A DNA stretch of 64,000 nucleotides from Peribacillus frigoritolerans. Its GTDB lineage: Bacteria; Bacillota; Bacilli; Bacillales; DSM-1321. The stretch covers positions 1 through 64,000 of the forward strand of contig NZ_JAUUTW010000021.1 of the NCBI RefSeq assembly GCF_030676415.1, read 5' to 3'. The position numbers and the translations under genes are program-made. Shown piece after piece: positions 45,831 through 55,736 of this stretch. Every line of letters begins with the position of its first letter. The stretch's first letter is position 1. Below the pieces are notes generated by a model. It was given only the letters and a program-made list of their open reading frames with translations, was not told the DNA's origin and did not search any database.

Positions 45831-46223
45831 GTGTTAAATAAAATAGCTGCTTTTATTTTATTGTTTTCCTTGACTATTTCGACAACTGATGGTGTACGAG
45901 CTCAATCGTTATCTAATCAAAATCACAATACTGTTTTTGAATATACACCTAATTACAACAGTCTATATAGCTTTTTGAATATAACTGAACAGGAATATAC
46001 AAATTCAATTAAGGCAGGAAAAACCATGGCAGAGATTGCTAAAATTCAAGGCATTTCAAAGCAATCTCTAATTAACTTCTTAAAAAACCAGATGACTGCT
46101 CAATTAGATAAACAGCTCAATGAAGGGAAAATCAATAAAGAAACCCATGAACATATAAAAAGTAATTTAAACCCTGCTATTGAAGACGATATTAATTTCA
46201 GATTTCAAAAACCTTCCGAATAG
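45831..46223 (+). CDS. Secreted small protein, hypothetical
   Basis: The 130-residue precursor starts at GTG 45831 with a signal peptide ending near VRAQ-S. The rest has a helical module SIKAGKTMAEIAKIQGISKQ and LDKQLNEGKINKETHE, the kind of repeat found in several secreted Bacillus proteins of unknown role. Strong terminator behind it. Confidence 0.6.
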   Translation: MLNKIAAFILLFSLTISTTDGVRAQSLSNQNHNTVFEYTPNYNSLYSFLNITEQEYTNSIKAGKTMAEIAKIQGISKQSLINFLKNQMTAQLDKQLNEGKINKETHEHIKSNLNPAIEDDINFRFQKPSE

Positions 46224-46255
46224 ATATTAAGGTCAACAATACATAGACATTAAAT

Positions 46256-46300
46256 AGAGCTGCCCGTAGTAGTCAATAACTGACTACTACGGGCAGCTCT
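46256..46300 (+). terminator. Strong terminator, 20-bp perfect stem
   Basis: AGAGCTGCCCGTAGTAGTCA and its exact complement around ATAAC, then ATCTTTTTT. Confidence 0.85.
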
Positions 46301-46584
46301 ATCTTTTTTAAATCATCTATAAAAATCAGCTCCGGGACTTATTATATGATACCAAACAATTGTATCGAACTGTTCAGCACAACAACCCGAATCCAATAAG
46401 GAATTCGGGAAAAATCTCCATTCCAATATTTGAAGATTTTGGGTATGAGGCTATTGAATTCTATTGATATTGATCTGTATCTTGACTTTTTATTTATGTA
46501 ATAAAAAAACATGGGTATAAACAATTAAAAGTAATTCACCTTTTAATGCTGAGTTGAGAACATAAGTAATTGTAAATTACCTTT

Positions 46585-46815
46585 TCATGAGATAGGTGGA
46601 AACCAAACCAATTTATCACTGGAATCTTGAAATGACTGCGGTGAATCCCACAATTTTTTAAATGTACTATAGATTAAATTATCAGAATTAATTTCAGACC
46701 CAGTGAGTTTAAAAGCAATATTCCCAAGCATACCTTTATGATTTGAATAGATTTTCGAAAAATAAACCCTATCTTTATTTAATATGTGATTAACAATTTC
46801 CTGTTATTTTCCAAT
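46585..46815 (-). pseudogene. Fragment of an unidentified protein gene
   Basis: Minus strand open for over 70 codons without start: VNHILNKDRVYFSKIYSN, GNIAFKLTGSEINSDNLI, FKKLWDSPQSFQDSS, VWFPPIS then TGA 46585. A frameshift near 46815 separates it from EKELENN upstream. The family was not recognised. Confidence 0.4.
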
Positions 46816-46914
46816 TCTTTCTCCTCATTACCAATATAACACTTACAGGTATAAATACCTTATATAGTTAAAAATGAAACCTATTTTATGAAAATGTATG
46901 TTGGGTAATACAAA

Positions 46915-47143
46915 AAGAATTTATGTCTTTCCCTCCCATGTCTCAACGGGTCAATTGCTCTCTCATTCCTTCGTCATGCCTATCCAAGGGGTGGAGGCCA
47001 GTTATGCTAACCTGATGGGTCACCCCTTTTGTTCAAGAAACCTGGTACTCCGTACATATTTGAAATCCTACGAATAAGACAACATTCAAAATTACAGTTG
47101 ACTATTTTAAAATGATACATTTTATATAACTAATGTTTTATTT
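46915..47143 (-). mobile_element. Noncoding end of the IS110 element
   Basis: Downstream of the transposase frame the minus strand has GGGGTGACCCATCAGGTTAG, GGCCTCCACCCCTTGG, GACGAAGGAATGAGAGAG and GAGACATGGGAGGG, folding into GC-rich hairpins (GGGGTG/CACCCC). IS110-type elements carry their guide (bridge) RNA in a noncoding end; this structured stretch is the candidate. Exact ends were not determined. Confidence 0.45.
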
Positions 47144-48417
47144 CTATGCTGCTAAAGGGATTGATACTTGGACTTTTTTTGGACAATAAGACTCGTTTCG
47201 TCGTGCTATTCCTACAAAAATCCTTGCTAGTTTACCTATCAGTTTCATGATTGATTTCATTTTTTTTATCTTCTTTACCTTCACATTATGGGAATGGAAG
47301 GCTTTAAACTCAGGGTTATTCATCACAAGGCTCATAGTTGCTAAGTAGAGGAATCGTGTAGTCTTGACCTTCCACGCTTTGAAATAACAATCTGACCTTT
47401 CCATTTGCCTGAACTTGCTTCAGCTAGATGTAATCCCGTATGCCGTAATAGAGAGTTCCCGTGAGAGAAACCACTTAGATCTCCTGATTCACCCAGTATC
47501 CCAGCTAATGAAATTTCACTTATTCCTTTAATCATAAGAAGTTTTTTTGCAAATGGTATTTTGTAGAGAACTTCTTTAACTTGCTGTTCAACTCTTTTGA
47601 GTTGTTTTACAGCGAGGTCATATTCCTCTAATAATTGTTCTAAATGGAATTTATAAGCATCAAGAGCTTGTCCGGTCCCAATAGAGGATTTGGCTAGATT
47701 GATTAGTAATGGAGCCTTCTTGGGTCCTGGTTGTCGTTTCATTAAAGACTTCCACCCCCTCATGACATCTGGTGTTTCTAGTGAAGATATTTCATCCGGT
47801 GTAGGAAATAAACGAAGGGTTGCGATCGCCCCTTTGCACGTTACACCTTTAAACACTTGTCTGAGTTCAGGAAAGACCACATCCACCCATCGATTTACTT
47901 GATTAATAGACATCACGAGACGTTTAACAATTCCATCACGGTTAGAAATTAGAACTCTAAGTTTCTCAAATGATTCGGATGTGGGACGAACAAAGGAATA
48001 ATAGCCGTTTTTAACCATATCCGCAATAACGAGGGCATCTTTTTTATCACTTTTCGATTGAGTATTGTCACGATTCTCTTTATTCCTTTTTACTAAGTGG
48101 GCATTCACAGTAACTACCTCAATATTTTGTTTATCCAGCCATTTTGATAGGTTAATCCAATAATGTCCTGTAGGTTCCATACCCACTATTGTGGAATCTA
48201 AGTTTTTTAGTTTTTGTAAGTTTTGAATCCAACTTAATAGTTTTACGAACCCCTCTTCATTATTTTCAAATGTAAGAGGATCCCCAAGTACAATTCCACG
48301 GAAGTTAACAGCTCGAGCAACGTGTAATTGTTGGGCTATATCCACACCTACAATTAGATGTGTATCGGAAATTCTTTCTATTAGTTGATTTTGTTTGTCT
48401 TGCATTTTAAAATTCAT
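47144..48417 (-). pseudogene. IS110-family transposase with one frameshift
   Basis: The frame from 48417 encodes the N-terminal DEDD domain (LIVGVDIAQQLHVARAV, VGMEPTGHYWINLSKWL, SDKKDALVIADMV) and most of the C-terminal domain (MIKGISEISLAGILGESG). At about 47345 a one-base loss shifts SKRGRSRLRR to SRLHDSST and a stop; the other frame continues RFLYLATMSLVMNNPEF and RIFVGIARRN to TAA 47144. The catalytic Asp/Glu residues and the Ser domain are otherwise intact, so the break is recent. RBS GGAGG lies just before the start. Confidence 0.88.
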
Positions 48418-48527
48418 AGTAAGGCTTCCTCCTTAAGATTTTGAGTTAGATTGGACTCTATACTCGTATCTTACTGAGGGGCTCTATTTTTTTCAAACCT
48501 GATATTTAACGATCTACAGGAAATGCT

Positions 48528-48612
48528 AAACTGCCCCGTTAGTGCCATAAGAAAAGGAGCTGCTGATCAGCTCCTGGTAATGAAGTAAAGCACCCGTTCG
48601 TTCAAAAAAAAG
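48528..48612 (+). repeat. Dispersed intergenic repeat, CTGCCCCG family
   Basis: AACTGCCCCGTTAGTGCCAT, hairpin AGGAGCTGCTGATCAGCTCCT, AATGAAGTAAAGCACCCGTT. Between the IS110 element and the SDR gene. Confidence 0.6.
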
Positions 48613-48706
48613 CGAACCTTATTAAGTAATCGTTCCCGATTCCTCATAATATAATTGCATTAAAAATTATGAGTATAAAAAGTATCTTTTTATTCCCATT
48701 ACACAA

Positions 48707-49462
48707 TTACAAATGACTCCCTCCGGTTACGTCCATATTATGCCCCGTAATAAAACTTCCTTTTTCACTTGCTAGAAACGAAACAGCATTTGCAATTTCT
48801 TCGGGTTGACCCTCTCTTTTTAAAGCACTCATATTCTTTGCATTTGCTTGGCCTTCTTCAGTATGTAACCAGTTAGCAGTTGAATCCGTGTCAATGATTC
48901 CGGGCATCACTGAATTAACCGTAATTCCTTTGGCCCCTAATTCTTTGGCAAGTGTAAATGTCATTGTATTAATGGCACCTTTTGTCATGCTGTATACCAT
49001 CATATGCGGAAATGCAATACGTGTCACACCGGATGATAGGTTAATTATTCTACCATTGAACTCTAAAAATTCGATTAATGATTGCGTAATAAAATATGGA
49101 GCTTTAACATTCGCATTAAATAGTCGATCGAACTCATCATAGTCCACTTCACCAAATCCATTTGACGTAGCATGTCCTGCATTATGAACGATTATATGCA
49201 ATGATACATCATTCTCTTCAATTAACATTTTTCTAGTTTTCTCTATAAATGCTTCAATTCCTTCACTGGAATTAAAATCACCTTGAATTAATTTCACTTG
49301 TCTGCCACTTAACTCAATTTCTTTTTTTAGCTCATTCGCTTTTTCGGTGTTTTGATTGTAGTGCAACAATATATTAAATCCATCTGTTGCAAGTTGTATT
49401 GCGACTGACTTACCTATTCCTCTAGATGCTCCCGTTACCAATGCATATTTATTTTTCTTCAT
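48707..49462 (-). CDS. SDR-family oxidoreductase
   Basis: The 251-residue protein is a complete classical SDR: ALVTGASRGIGKSVAIQL, HNAGHATS, Ser in NLSSGVTR, and YSMTKGAI (YxxxK present), GGSHL at the end. Substrate unknown. GGAGG lies before the ATG at 49462. It sits directly behind a merR-type gene and a MerR-type promoter with a 19-bp spacer, so it is probably induced by that regulator. Confidence 0.88.
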   Translation of the reverse strand: MKKNKYALVTGASRGIGKSVAIQLATDGFNILLHYNQNTEKANELKKEIELSGRQVKLIQGDFNSSEGIEAFIEKTRKMLIEENDVSLHIIVHNAGHATSNGFGEVDYDEFDRLFNANVKAPYFITQSLIEFLEFNGRIINLSSGVTRIAFPHMMVYSMTKGAINTMTFTLAKELGAKGITVNSVMPGIIDTDSTANWLHTEEGQANAKNMSALKREGQPEEIANAVSFLASEKGSFITGHNMDVTGGSHL

Positions 49463-49485
49463 GTGTACTCCCTCCTTTTAAAGAG

Positions 49486-49516
49486 AGTGTAAAGGTTAAC
49501 CTAGGGGTAAGGTCAA
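49486..49516 (-). promoter_or_regulatory. MerR-type promoter with 19-bp spacer
   Basis: Minus strand: TTGACC (49516-49511), 19-nt spacer containing the dyad ACC-TTACCCCTAGGTTAA-CC, and TACACT (49491-49486). Long spacers with an internal dyad are the hallmark of MerR-activated promoters. The -35 begins right after the merR stop codon. Confidence 0.7.
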
Positions 49517-50323
49517 TTATATAGAAGGGAAAATAAATATCGAAAGGCGCTTTGATGAATATAGATAATCATCAGGGTTTAATATTCGTTCATAAATATA
49601 GGGTTCAGACAATTCAAATTCGTTATTTTCCATTATTTCTTTTATCTTTAGCGCTGATTCTTCTTGATAAGGATTTACTTCGTAATAAAACTGCGTCGTA
49701 TCAAAACCAAAATAGCTTGTGTTAACGATGTGATTTAATTTCTGATTTTCTACTTGTAGAGCGATGCTAACAGGATATATTTGATTATCAATCAATTTAT
49801 ATTTAATAATCTTATCTTTCACACTCACTTTCAGCCCTTTAATCATTTCATCTGAATTATTCAGCGCCACACATATATTTTTATTTGGTTCTATGTTGTA
49901 TTCATATACAATCACTGGTTCTATATACTCTTTTTTGACCGCAATATTTGATTTAGTAATCATATTACTTAGGATTTCTAATTGATTTATTGCTTGATTG
50001 GCAGCTTTTACTTTATTCTTTTCTTGGTGAAGCTTTTCATCTATTAAATTATTTATCTCTTCATCTGACAATTCTTCATTCATGATTTCACGAATTTCAT
50101 TCAACGTAAAACCAGCTTGTTTTAATAAATTTATTCGTTTAGCAGCTAGTAGCTGATTTTGATCATAATATCGATAATCATTATCTGGATGAATAAATAT
50201 AGGGTTCAAAATATTATGTTTATCATAAATATACAAAGCTTTCCGTGATAAGCCAGTTAACTTGCTAAAATCTTTTATTCGAAGCCAATTATTATTCACT
50301 AATGAATCACACCTACTATCCAT
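49517..50323 (-). CDS. MerR-family regulator with effector domain
   Basis: The 268-residue protein starts with a MerR helix-turn-helix: LRIKDFSKLTGLSRKALYIYDK, YRYYDQNQLLAAKRINLL and GFTLNEIREIMNEE, then a coiled coil and a C-terminal domain of GyrI/BmrR-like type (about residues 125-268), which binds small molecules. It should sense a drug-like ligand and activate the adjacent SDR gene. The start may be the GTG at 50299 (AGGTGTGA upstream) instead of the ATG at 50323. Confidence 0.85.
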   Translation of the reverse strand: MDSRCDSLVNNNWLRIKDFSKLTGLSRKALYIYDKHNILNPIFIHPDNDYRYYDQNQLLAAKRINLLKQAGFTLNEIREIMNEELSDEEINNLIDEKLHQEKNKVKAANQAINQLEILSNMITKSNIAVKKEYIEPVIVYEYNIEPNKNICVALNNSDEMIKGLKVSVKDKIIKYKLIDNQIYPVSIALQVENQKLNHIVNTSYFGFDTTQFYYEVNPYQEESALKIKEIMENNEFELSEPYIYERILNPDDYLYSSKRLSIFIFPSI

Positions 50324-50413
50324 TGTATTTAAATTTTTCTTAGATAATTACTGGATAACCTTTAAACCAATCATTATTCGACTAGCCCGACCTTAAGCTC
50401 TTGCACCCGTTAG

Positions 50414-51295
50414 TTATCTTATCTGCAGGATACTATAAAAAATCCTTGCTTTAGGTGCATATCTTTCAATTAAGGATGTTAATAAAATATGGTGTGCTTC
50501 TGATACTGATGCTTTTGGTCCAAGTATAAATTCTGCTTCATTAAAAATTCCCGGATCCTAGATTCACATCAATAAACTTGTCTATTGTTGGATAGGTTTC
50601 TAAATCTAAAGTTTCTTTTGTTATTTCATCATCTGGAAAGGCAAGGATTCTAAATCTCCATTCCTGTTTAAATTCCCAACGTTTCTCCTTAAACATTCCT
50701 AAATCGTGAAGGTTAATTCTTATAAAAATAGTCATGTGATTTGTGTGAAATTTTGGAATGTAGATGTTTTTCTTCGTTTGTATAGGTACACTTTATTTGG
50801 TCCCTAAATTCTACTTGTATGGAAAACTAATGTTGATTCCTTCTTTGTATGTTAATACAGTCAGCATATCTTATTTGAGAACCACCCTTTTCCAATATTG
50901 TAGGAGTGTCTCTTCCTTTAAACATATTGACAGATAATTTAATTCTTACTCCATCCATATCTCTAGTGTACATTCTCCACATTGGAATTGATTCATCAGA
51001 ATGACTTGTCCAACTTGAAGTGAATATTGCGGTATTAGCTAAAGGGAAATCTAGTGACTTTGCTTCGTTTTTATCATTTACTCCATCCAATCTGCAAAAA
51101 TCTTAATGTATTATACTTTAAAATTAAAGCTAGACTTTCAAGTGAAGTGTAATGATAAAGATGTTCAGGTAACTCTGTAATTCCCATTTCACCCCACATG
51201 AAATCATCAGTATAAATTATTTCTCCAAAGCAATTAATATACATAAAAGGTCCCCTTAACTTTGGATTGTCAAAAACATTTTCCCACAAGAACAA
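50414..51295 (-). pseudogene. DUF2971 protein gene with several frameshifts
   Basis: Pieces: LPEHLYHYTSLESLALIL, then DGVNDKNEAKSLDF, IFTSSWTSHSDESIPMWRMY and GVRIKLSVNMF, then WEFKQEWRFRILAFPDD, FILGPKASVSEAHHILLT and a TAA at 50414. LYHYTS, D-x-ND-xEA, SWT...MW-x-YT and ExEWR are DUF2971 features (related to toxin-like ART folds). At least three frameshifts, near 51100, 50830 and 50545. Confidence 0.75.
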
Positions 51296-51354
51296 AAAAA
51301 TTACTTCCCTTTAATACTTTAATATATTGTACTCTTATTATTTATTTCCTGCTT

Positions 51355-51445
51355 CTTCAACAAACCTGCCCCGATAGTTGCATGCATAAAGAAAGAGGTG
51401 CCAAAGCAACTCCCTTATTGAAGTAAAGCACCTGTTAGTTTTAGT
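51355..51445 (+). repeat. Dispersed intergenic repeat, CTGCCCCG family
   Basis: TTCAACAAACCTGCCCCGAT, GAAAGAGGTGCCAAAGCAAC, TTGAAGTAAAGCACCTGTTA. The best-preserved copy. Confidence 0.65.
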
Positions 51446-51540
51446 ACAGTCCTTCAAAAACTAACTTTGGAATAAGAAAAAGAGGTGCCATAGCTACCTC
51501 CATTGTTCAAATAAACCTCTCTATAGTTTAAGTACAAATC
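51446..51540 (+). repeat. Adjacent partial copy of the same repeat
   Basis: AAGAAAAAGAGGTGCCATAGC, CTCCATTGTTCAAATAAACC, TATAGTTTAAGTAC repeat the second block of the unit in tandem with 51355-51445. Confidence 0.5.
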
Positions 51541-51559
51541 CCCCATTTTTATTAATGTT

Positions 51560-51967
51560 TTATTTATTAATAACAATAGATAATTTATAGTTTGCATACT
51601 TGTTTAACTCTAATAAAAATTGATTTAACGCTTCATTACTTGGAAACCTGCACTCCAAAAGATAACAGCTATCTCCACTGATTTTATAATTATTGATGAC
51701 ATACCCCTCCTTTGTTTGGATAAATGAGAGATAAGGTTGATGGTGTGTACCTTCTATATAGATATTGATAAAGGCATACGTAAAGCACCCTAATTTCGCT
51801 TGATTTACTTTAATGCTATACCCCTCAATAACCCCATTGTACTCTAATTTCTCCACTCTAGCTGCGGCTGCTGGTCCTGTTAAGTGAACTCTCTCCCCTA
51901 ATTCTTTCATCGTAATCCGGCTATTGCTACATAACTCCTCAATAATTCGCTTATCTGTTTGATCCAT
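51560..51967 (-). CDS. Lrp/AsnC-family regulator
   Basis: The 135-residue protein has an AsnC-type helix-turn-helix (DKRIIEELCSNSRITMKELG, VHLTGPAAAARVEKLE) and a C-terminal ligand/dimer (RAM) domain with YVINNYKISGDSCYLLE. I use the ATG at 51967 as family start; the frame is open to 52000. Divergent from the MBL hydrolase, which it may control. Confidence 0.88.
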   Translation of the reverse strand: MDQTDKRIIEELCSNSRITMKELGERVHLTGPAAAARVEKLEYNGVIEGYSIKVNQAKLGCFTYAFINIYIEGTHHQPYLSFIQTKEGYVINNYKISGDSCYLLECRFPSNEALNQFLLELNKYANYKLSIVINK

Positions 51968-52101
51968 CTGAACGTCAACTCCTTTCAAAAATAAAGTCAA
52001 ACGCCTAAAACACTTTATTTTATCTGTGTATTTGAATGCTGCTCATATTATACACTTAACACTGTTAGGAAACACACATGTAAAGAAAGGGAGTTTTAAA
52101 G

Positions 52102-52866
52102 ATGAAGATTACACAAATTCGAAATGCAACGATAGTTGTAGAATATGCAAATAAAAAGTTTTTAATTGATCCTATGTTAGCAGAGAAAGGTACGTACCCA
52201 TCTTTCCCTGGTACGATTAGGCAAGGTCAAAACAATCCTTCAGTGAGTTTACCAACCTCTGTTGACGATATTATTAGTGGAGTTGATGCAGTCATTGTGA
52301 CTCACTTACATTTAGACCATTTTGACGAGGCAGCGCAAAGACTATTATCAAAAGATATGAAAATGTTCGTTCAAAATGAAGAAGATGCAAAGGAAGTCCA
52401 AAATACCGGGTTCCAAAATGTAGAGGTATTAACAAAGGACACTGTCTTTGAAGGCATCCAATTAGTGAAAACAAGAGGCGAGCATGGAAGAGGAGAAGAA
52501 CTATTAAAGCGTATGGGGGAAGTATGTGGCGTTGTCTTTAAACATCCAAGTGAAAAAACATTGTACGTAGCTGGTGATACAGTCTGGTATGAAGGTGTAC
52601 AGGAAGAATTAGATACCCATAAACCAGATATTATTGTCATCAATGGCGGAGATAATCAATTTATAGAATATGGTTCTCTCATTATGGGAAAAGAAGACAT
52701 CTATGAAGTACACAAGGCGGCTCCTAATGCTAAGGTTATTTCTGTTCATATGGAAGCTGTTAACCATTGGACACTATCTAGAGAAGAATTAAAAAACTTT
52801 AGTAAAGAAAAAGGATTCTCAAGTAATATTTTAGTACCAGAAGATGGTGAATCCTACACATTTTAA
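52102..52866 (+). CDS. MBL-fold metal-dependent hydrolase
   Basis: The 254-residue protein shows the metallo-beta-lactamase-like motif VIVTHLHLDHFDEAA (HxHxDH), further metal ligands EHGRGEELL and YVAGDTVWY, and SVHMEAVNHW near the end. UlaG/YtkL-like MBL proteins of this type hydrolyse lactones or phosphodiesters; substrate unknown. ATG 52102 follows AAAGGGAG. Confidence 0.85.
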   Translation: MKITQIRNATIVVEYANKKFLIDPMLAEKGTYPSFPGTIRQGQNNPSVSLPTSVDDIISGVDAVIVTHLHLDHFDEAAQRLLSKDMKMFVQNEEDAKEVQNTGFQNVEVLTKDTVFEGIQLVKTRGEHGRGEELLKRMGEVCGVVFKHPSEKTLYVAGDTVWYEGVQEELDTHKPDIIVINGGDNQFIEYGSLIMGKEDIYEVHKAAPNAKVISVHMEAVNHWTLSREELKNFSKEKGFSSNILVPEDGESYTF

Positions 52867-52903
52867 TAGAAACACCGACAAACAGTGTTTTAAAAATAAG
52901 AAA

Positions 52904-52950
52904 TAGAAGAAGCTCATAATTATCGAAAATTTAATTATGAGCTTCTTCTA
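52904..52950. terminator. Bidirectional hairpin, 19-bp stem
   Basis: TAGAAGAAGCTCATAATTA (52904-52922) and TAATTATGAGCTTCTTCTA (52932-52950) are exact arms. No long T-run, but a terminator for the MBL gene is likely. Confidence 0.6.
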
Positions 52951-53032
52951 ATGACGATATAAATGAAATGTTCCAAGTATGACAAAACAAACATGACAAG
53001 CTACAAGGATATTTCGTTAGGAGGTAGAGTTC

Positions 53033-54352
53033 ATGACAATCACAGCAAAAGATACAAATGTATCAACACAGCAGCCTATATGGTTGCAAGAATATATTGA
53101 TTCACCAGAAAGACAAATACAGCTTTATAAAAAAACATTAAGAATTTTGATTCTTTCACAAATCTTTGGGGGAGCAGGACTTGGAGCCGGTATAACAGTA
53201 GGAGCGCTTCTTGCACAAGACATGCTAGGGACTGAAAATGCGGCAGGAATTCCAACTGCCCTATTTACTTTAGGTTCTGCAGGAGCTGCCCTACTTATAG
53301 GCCGGTCTTCACAACGTTTTGGCCGTAGAGCAGGACTTGCAGGTGGTTTCCTTGCAGGTGGGTTAGGTGCTGTTGGTGTTATCATTGCAGCTTTAACCAA
53401 CAGCATCCCACTTTTATTTATTTCTCTTTTTATTTATGGAGCTGGTACGGCGTCTAATCTACAAGCGCGATATGCAGGGACAGACCTTGCAACAGATAAA
53501 CAAAGGGCAACTGCTGCAAGCATGGCCATGGTTTCCACTACCTTGGGTGCTGTAGTTGGTCCTAACTTGGTCAATAGAATGGGAGAATTTGCGGATTCAA
53601 TTGGTGTTCCAACCTTGGCTGGCCCCTTTATCTTGTCGGCAGCTGCTTTTATCATCGCCGGATTATTTATCTTAATTTTTCTTCGTCCAGACCCTTTGGT
53701 TGTGTCTACAGCTATTGCGAATGCTAAGAAAAAAGACGATACCGCACAGACAGGGACAAATTTAAAGAATGCTACCATAAACAAAAAGGGTGTTGTTGTA
53801 GGGGCTGTCATTATGATTTTGACTCAATTTGTCATGGCAGCCATTATGACAATGACACCAATTCATATGGGACATCATGGTCATGGTTTGAGAGAAGTAG
53901 GATTAGTTATAGGTTTCCATATAGCAGCTATGTACCTTCCTTCACCATTGACAGGTTTACTGGTAGATAAGCTTGGCCGTATTACTATGGCTGTTGCTTC
54001 TGGTCCTACACTCCTAGCCTCTGGATTGGTGGCAGCTTTTGCACCGGTAGGTTCAATGCCTCTGCTTACCCTGGCGTTAGTACTACTAGGTTTGGGCTGG
54101 AACTTTGGTTTAATAAGTGGGACTGCTCTCATTATAGATTCAACACACCCATCTGTGCGTGCAAAAACACAAGGATCAGTCGATGTCCTATTTGCACTGT
54201 CAGGAGCAGCTGGTGGGGGGATATCAGGAATGGTAGTCGCTCATTCTAGTTTTGCAGCATTATCACTTTCTGGAGCCATTCTGTCACTAGTGCTTATTCC
54301 TGTAGTTGTTTGGTCTCGGAAAAGTCCAAACAAAGAGCTAAGAATGATGTAA
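53033..54352 (+). CDS. MFS transporter
   Basis: The 439-residue protein has 12 hydrophobic helices, cytoplasmic N-terminus, the A-type loop GRSSQRFGRRAGLAGG after helix 2 and TGLLVDKLGRITMAV in the second half, with a His-rich loop MTPIHMGHHGHGLRE. Drug or metabolite exporter; substrate unknown. GGAGG before ATG 53033. Terminator 54471-54498. Confidence 0.85.
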   Translation: MTITAKDTNVSTQQPIWLQEYIDSPERQIQLYKKTLRILILSQIFGGAGLGAGITVGALLAQDMLGTENAAGIPTALFTLGSAGAALLIGRSSQRFGRRAGLAGGFLAGGLGAVGVIIAALTNSIPLLFISLFIYGAGTASNLQARYAGTDLATDKQRATAASMAMVSTTLGAVVGPNLVNRMGEFADSIGVPTLAGPFILSAAAFIIAGLFILIFLRPDPLVVSTAIANAKKKDDTAQTGTNLKNATINKKGVVVGAVIMILTQFVMAAIMTMTPIHMGHHGHGLREVGLVIGFHIAAMYLPSPLTGLLVDKLGRITMAVASGPTLLASGLVAAFAPVGSMPLLTLALVLLGLGWNFGLISGTALIIDSTHPSVRAKTQGSVDVLFALSGAAGGGISGMVVAHSSFAALSLSGAILSLVLIPVVVWSRKSPNKELRMM

Positions 54353-54470
54353 ATCATTTCCCTCAAAAAGAAGCACCAGAACAAGTTACGTCACTTATGG
54401 AGGCATGTTTCTAATTGTAAATGAAATAACAATTAAAGCCATCAATAATTTTTAGAAAAAGCAAGAACAA

Positions 54471-54498
54471 CCCCCCCTTGTTTCTCAAGGGGGTTCAA
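54471..54498 (+). terminator. MFS gene terminator
   Basis: CCCCCTTG pairs with CAAGGGGG, loop TTTCT, T-rich tail. Confidence 0.7.
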
Positions 54499-54795
54499 TT
54501 TGTCTAGTTTTATCGTTTATGTAGGAGTTTAAAATTTTCAAACAACGTGTACGCGGTAAAAATTGAAAGTTTTCTTGAAACTATAGTTACCAATACAGGA
54601 GCAGAACGAGGGTTCGGTTCTTTGTTTGGCTGGGACTTACCTGAAGACACAATCTTTTATGATGAAATTTTCAATACGGAAACGATAACTAGCCTTGCAA
54701 AAAGTTTCATTAATTTTCCAAGTTTTGAATTTTACTTTTACTTACAAACCTTGTCATCTAAAAAGTCCATTATTGAAATAAAATTCATAATATCA

Positions 54796-54861
54796 TTGAC
54801 AGTGTTTACTTAACATATTAAAATTCTTTATATGTTAACTTGTTATACAACTAGGTTTACA
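54796..54861 (+). promoter_or_regulatory. bioY promoter with BirA operator
   Basis: TTGACA (54796-54801), 17 nt, TAAAAT (54819-54824), then TGTTAAC-N15-GTTTACA (54833-54861), which is the BirA box form. BirA-biotinyl-AMP would repress bioY. Confidence 0.8.
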
Positions 54862-54876
54862 TTAGGGGGAAACACG

Positions 54877-55449
54877 ATGAAGGAACGTCATGAGAAGTTA
54901 AGAATGATGATGGTTACAGCTTTTTTCGCAGCACTTATAGGAATACTTGCCCAAATTACAATTCCTCTGCCCTTAGTACCGATTACAGGGCAGACTCTAG
55001 CTGTTGGACTGGCAGCGACAATACTGGGTTCACGTTATGGAACCTCTTCCGTTTTATTATACTTGTTCATAGGGGCAGCGGGAGTACCAGTATTCGCTGA
55101 AATGTCTGGAGGACTAGCTAAGATATTCGGTCCGACTGGCGGTTATTTATTATCCTATATCCCGACAGTATATATAACGGGTCTTATATTGGAAAAAACC
55201 CGTTTCTCAGTTGCAATGGCTTTCCTTGCAAATACAATCGGGATGATACTTACTTTGGTCATCGGTACGGTTTGGTTAAAATATATGAGTTCATTATCTT
55301 GGCCAGTGGCATTTGCCAGCGGTTTTGCTCCATTTATCATCGTAGGAGTTTTAAAGGCATTCCTTGCATCTTGGCTTGGCATTACAATCCGTTCAAGGTT
55401 AGCGTCGGCTAATATGCTGCCAAAAAAAAATGCACCACTTTCACAATGA
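54877..55449 (+). CDS. bioY: Biotin transporter S component BioY
   Basis: The 190-residue membrane protein has six helices; IPLPLVPITGQTLAVGLAAT and FGPTGGYLLSYIPTVYITG are the BioY signature. It binds biotin as the substrate component of an ECF transporter or alone. Start ATG 54877 with AGGGGG upstream. The BirA box before it indicates control by biotin. Confidence 0.93.
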   Translation: MKERHEKLRMMMVTAFFAALIGILAQITIPLPLVPITGQTLAVGLAATILGSRYGTSSVLLYLFIGAAGVPVFAEMSGGLAKIFGPTGGYLLSYIPTVYITGLILEKTRFSVAMAFLANTIGMILTLVIGTVWLKYMSSLSWPVAFASGFAPFIIVGVLKAFLASWLGITIRSRLASANMLPKKNAPLSQ

Positions 55450-55468
55450 TGGGTAAATGAAGAAGAGG

Positions 55469-55497
55469 GAGGGTACCGCTTGTGGTACCCTCTTTTA
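55469..55497 (+). terminator. bioY terminator
   Basis: GAGGGTACC (55469-55477) pairs with GGTACCCTC (55484-55492), then TTTTA. Confidence 0.8.
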
Positions 55498-55527
55498 CAT
55501 CTATATACAAATTCCAGAACACTACAT

Positions 55528-55559
55528 AAAAAAAAGACTCTTAATAAAGAATCTTTTTT
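55528..55559. terminator. Hairpin with A/T flanks
   Basis: AAAAAAGACTCTT pairs with AAAGAATCTTTTTT (one mismatch). Likely serves the YusW gene on the minus strand or is a spare bidirectional terminator. Confidence 0.45.
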
Positions 55560-55736
55560 ACAAGTATTTACTGCGGTCCTATCCCCATAAGTCCGAATAT
55601 GAATAGCAAATGTATATTATCCCCTTTGCTAACCGTAATCATTTTACTATAGGAACAGTAATTTGACAACTATTGAGGACACCCATGAACATGCTACCAT
55701 TTTATTACTTTAGGAAGAATATAGTAACGAATTTAG

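Noticed and set aside
54547-54813. 88-codon plus-strand ORF before bioY
   Set aside because: No ribosome binding site, ends inside the bioY promoter, no recognisable domain.
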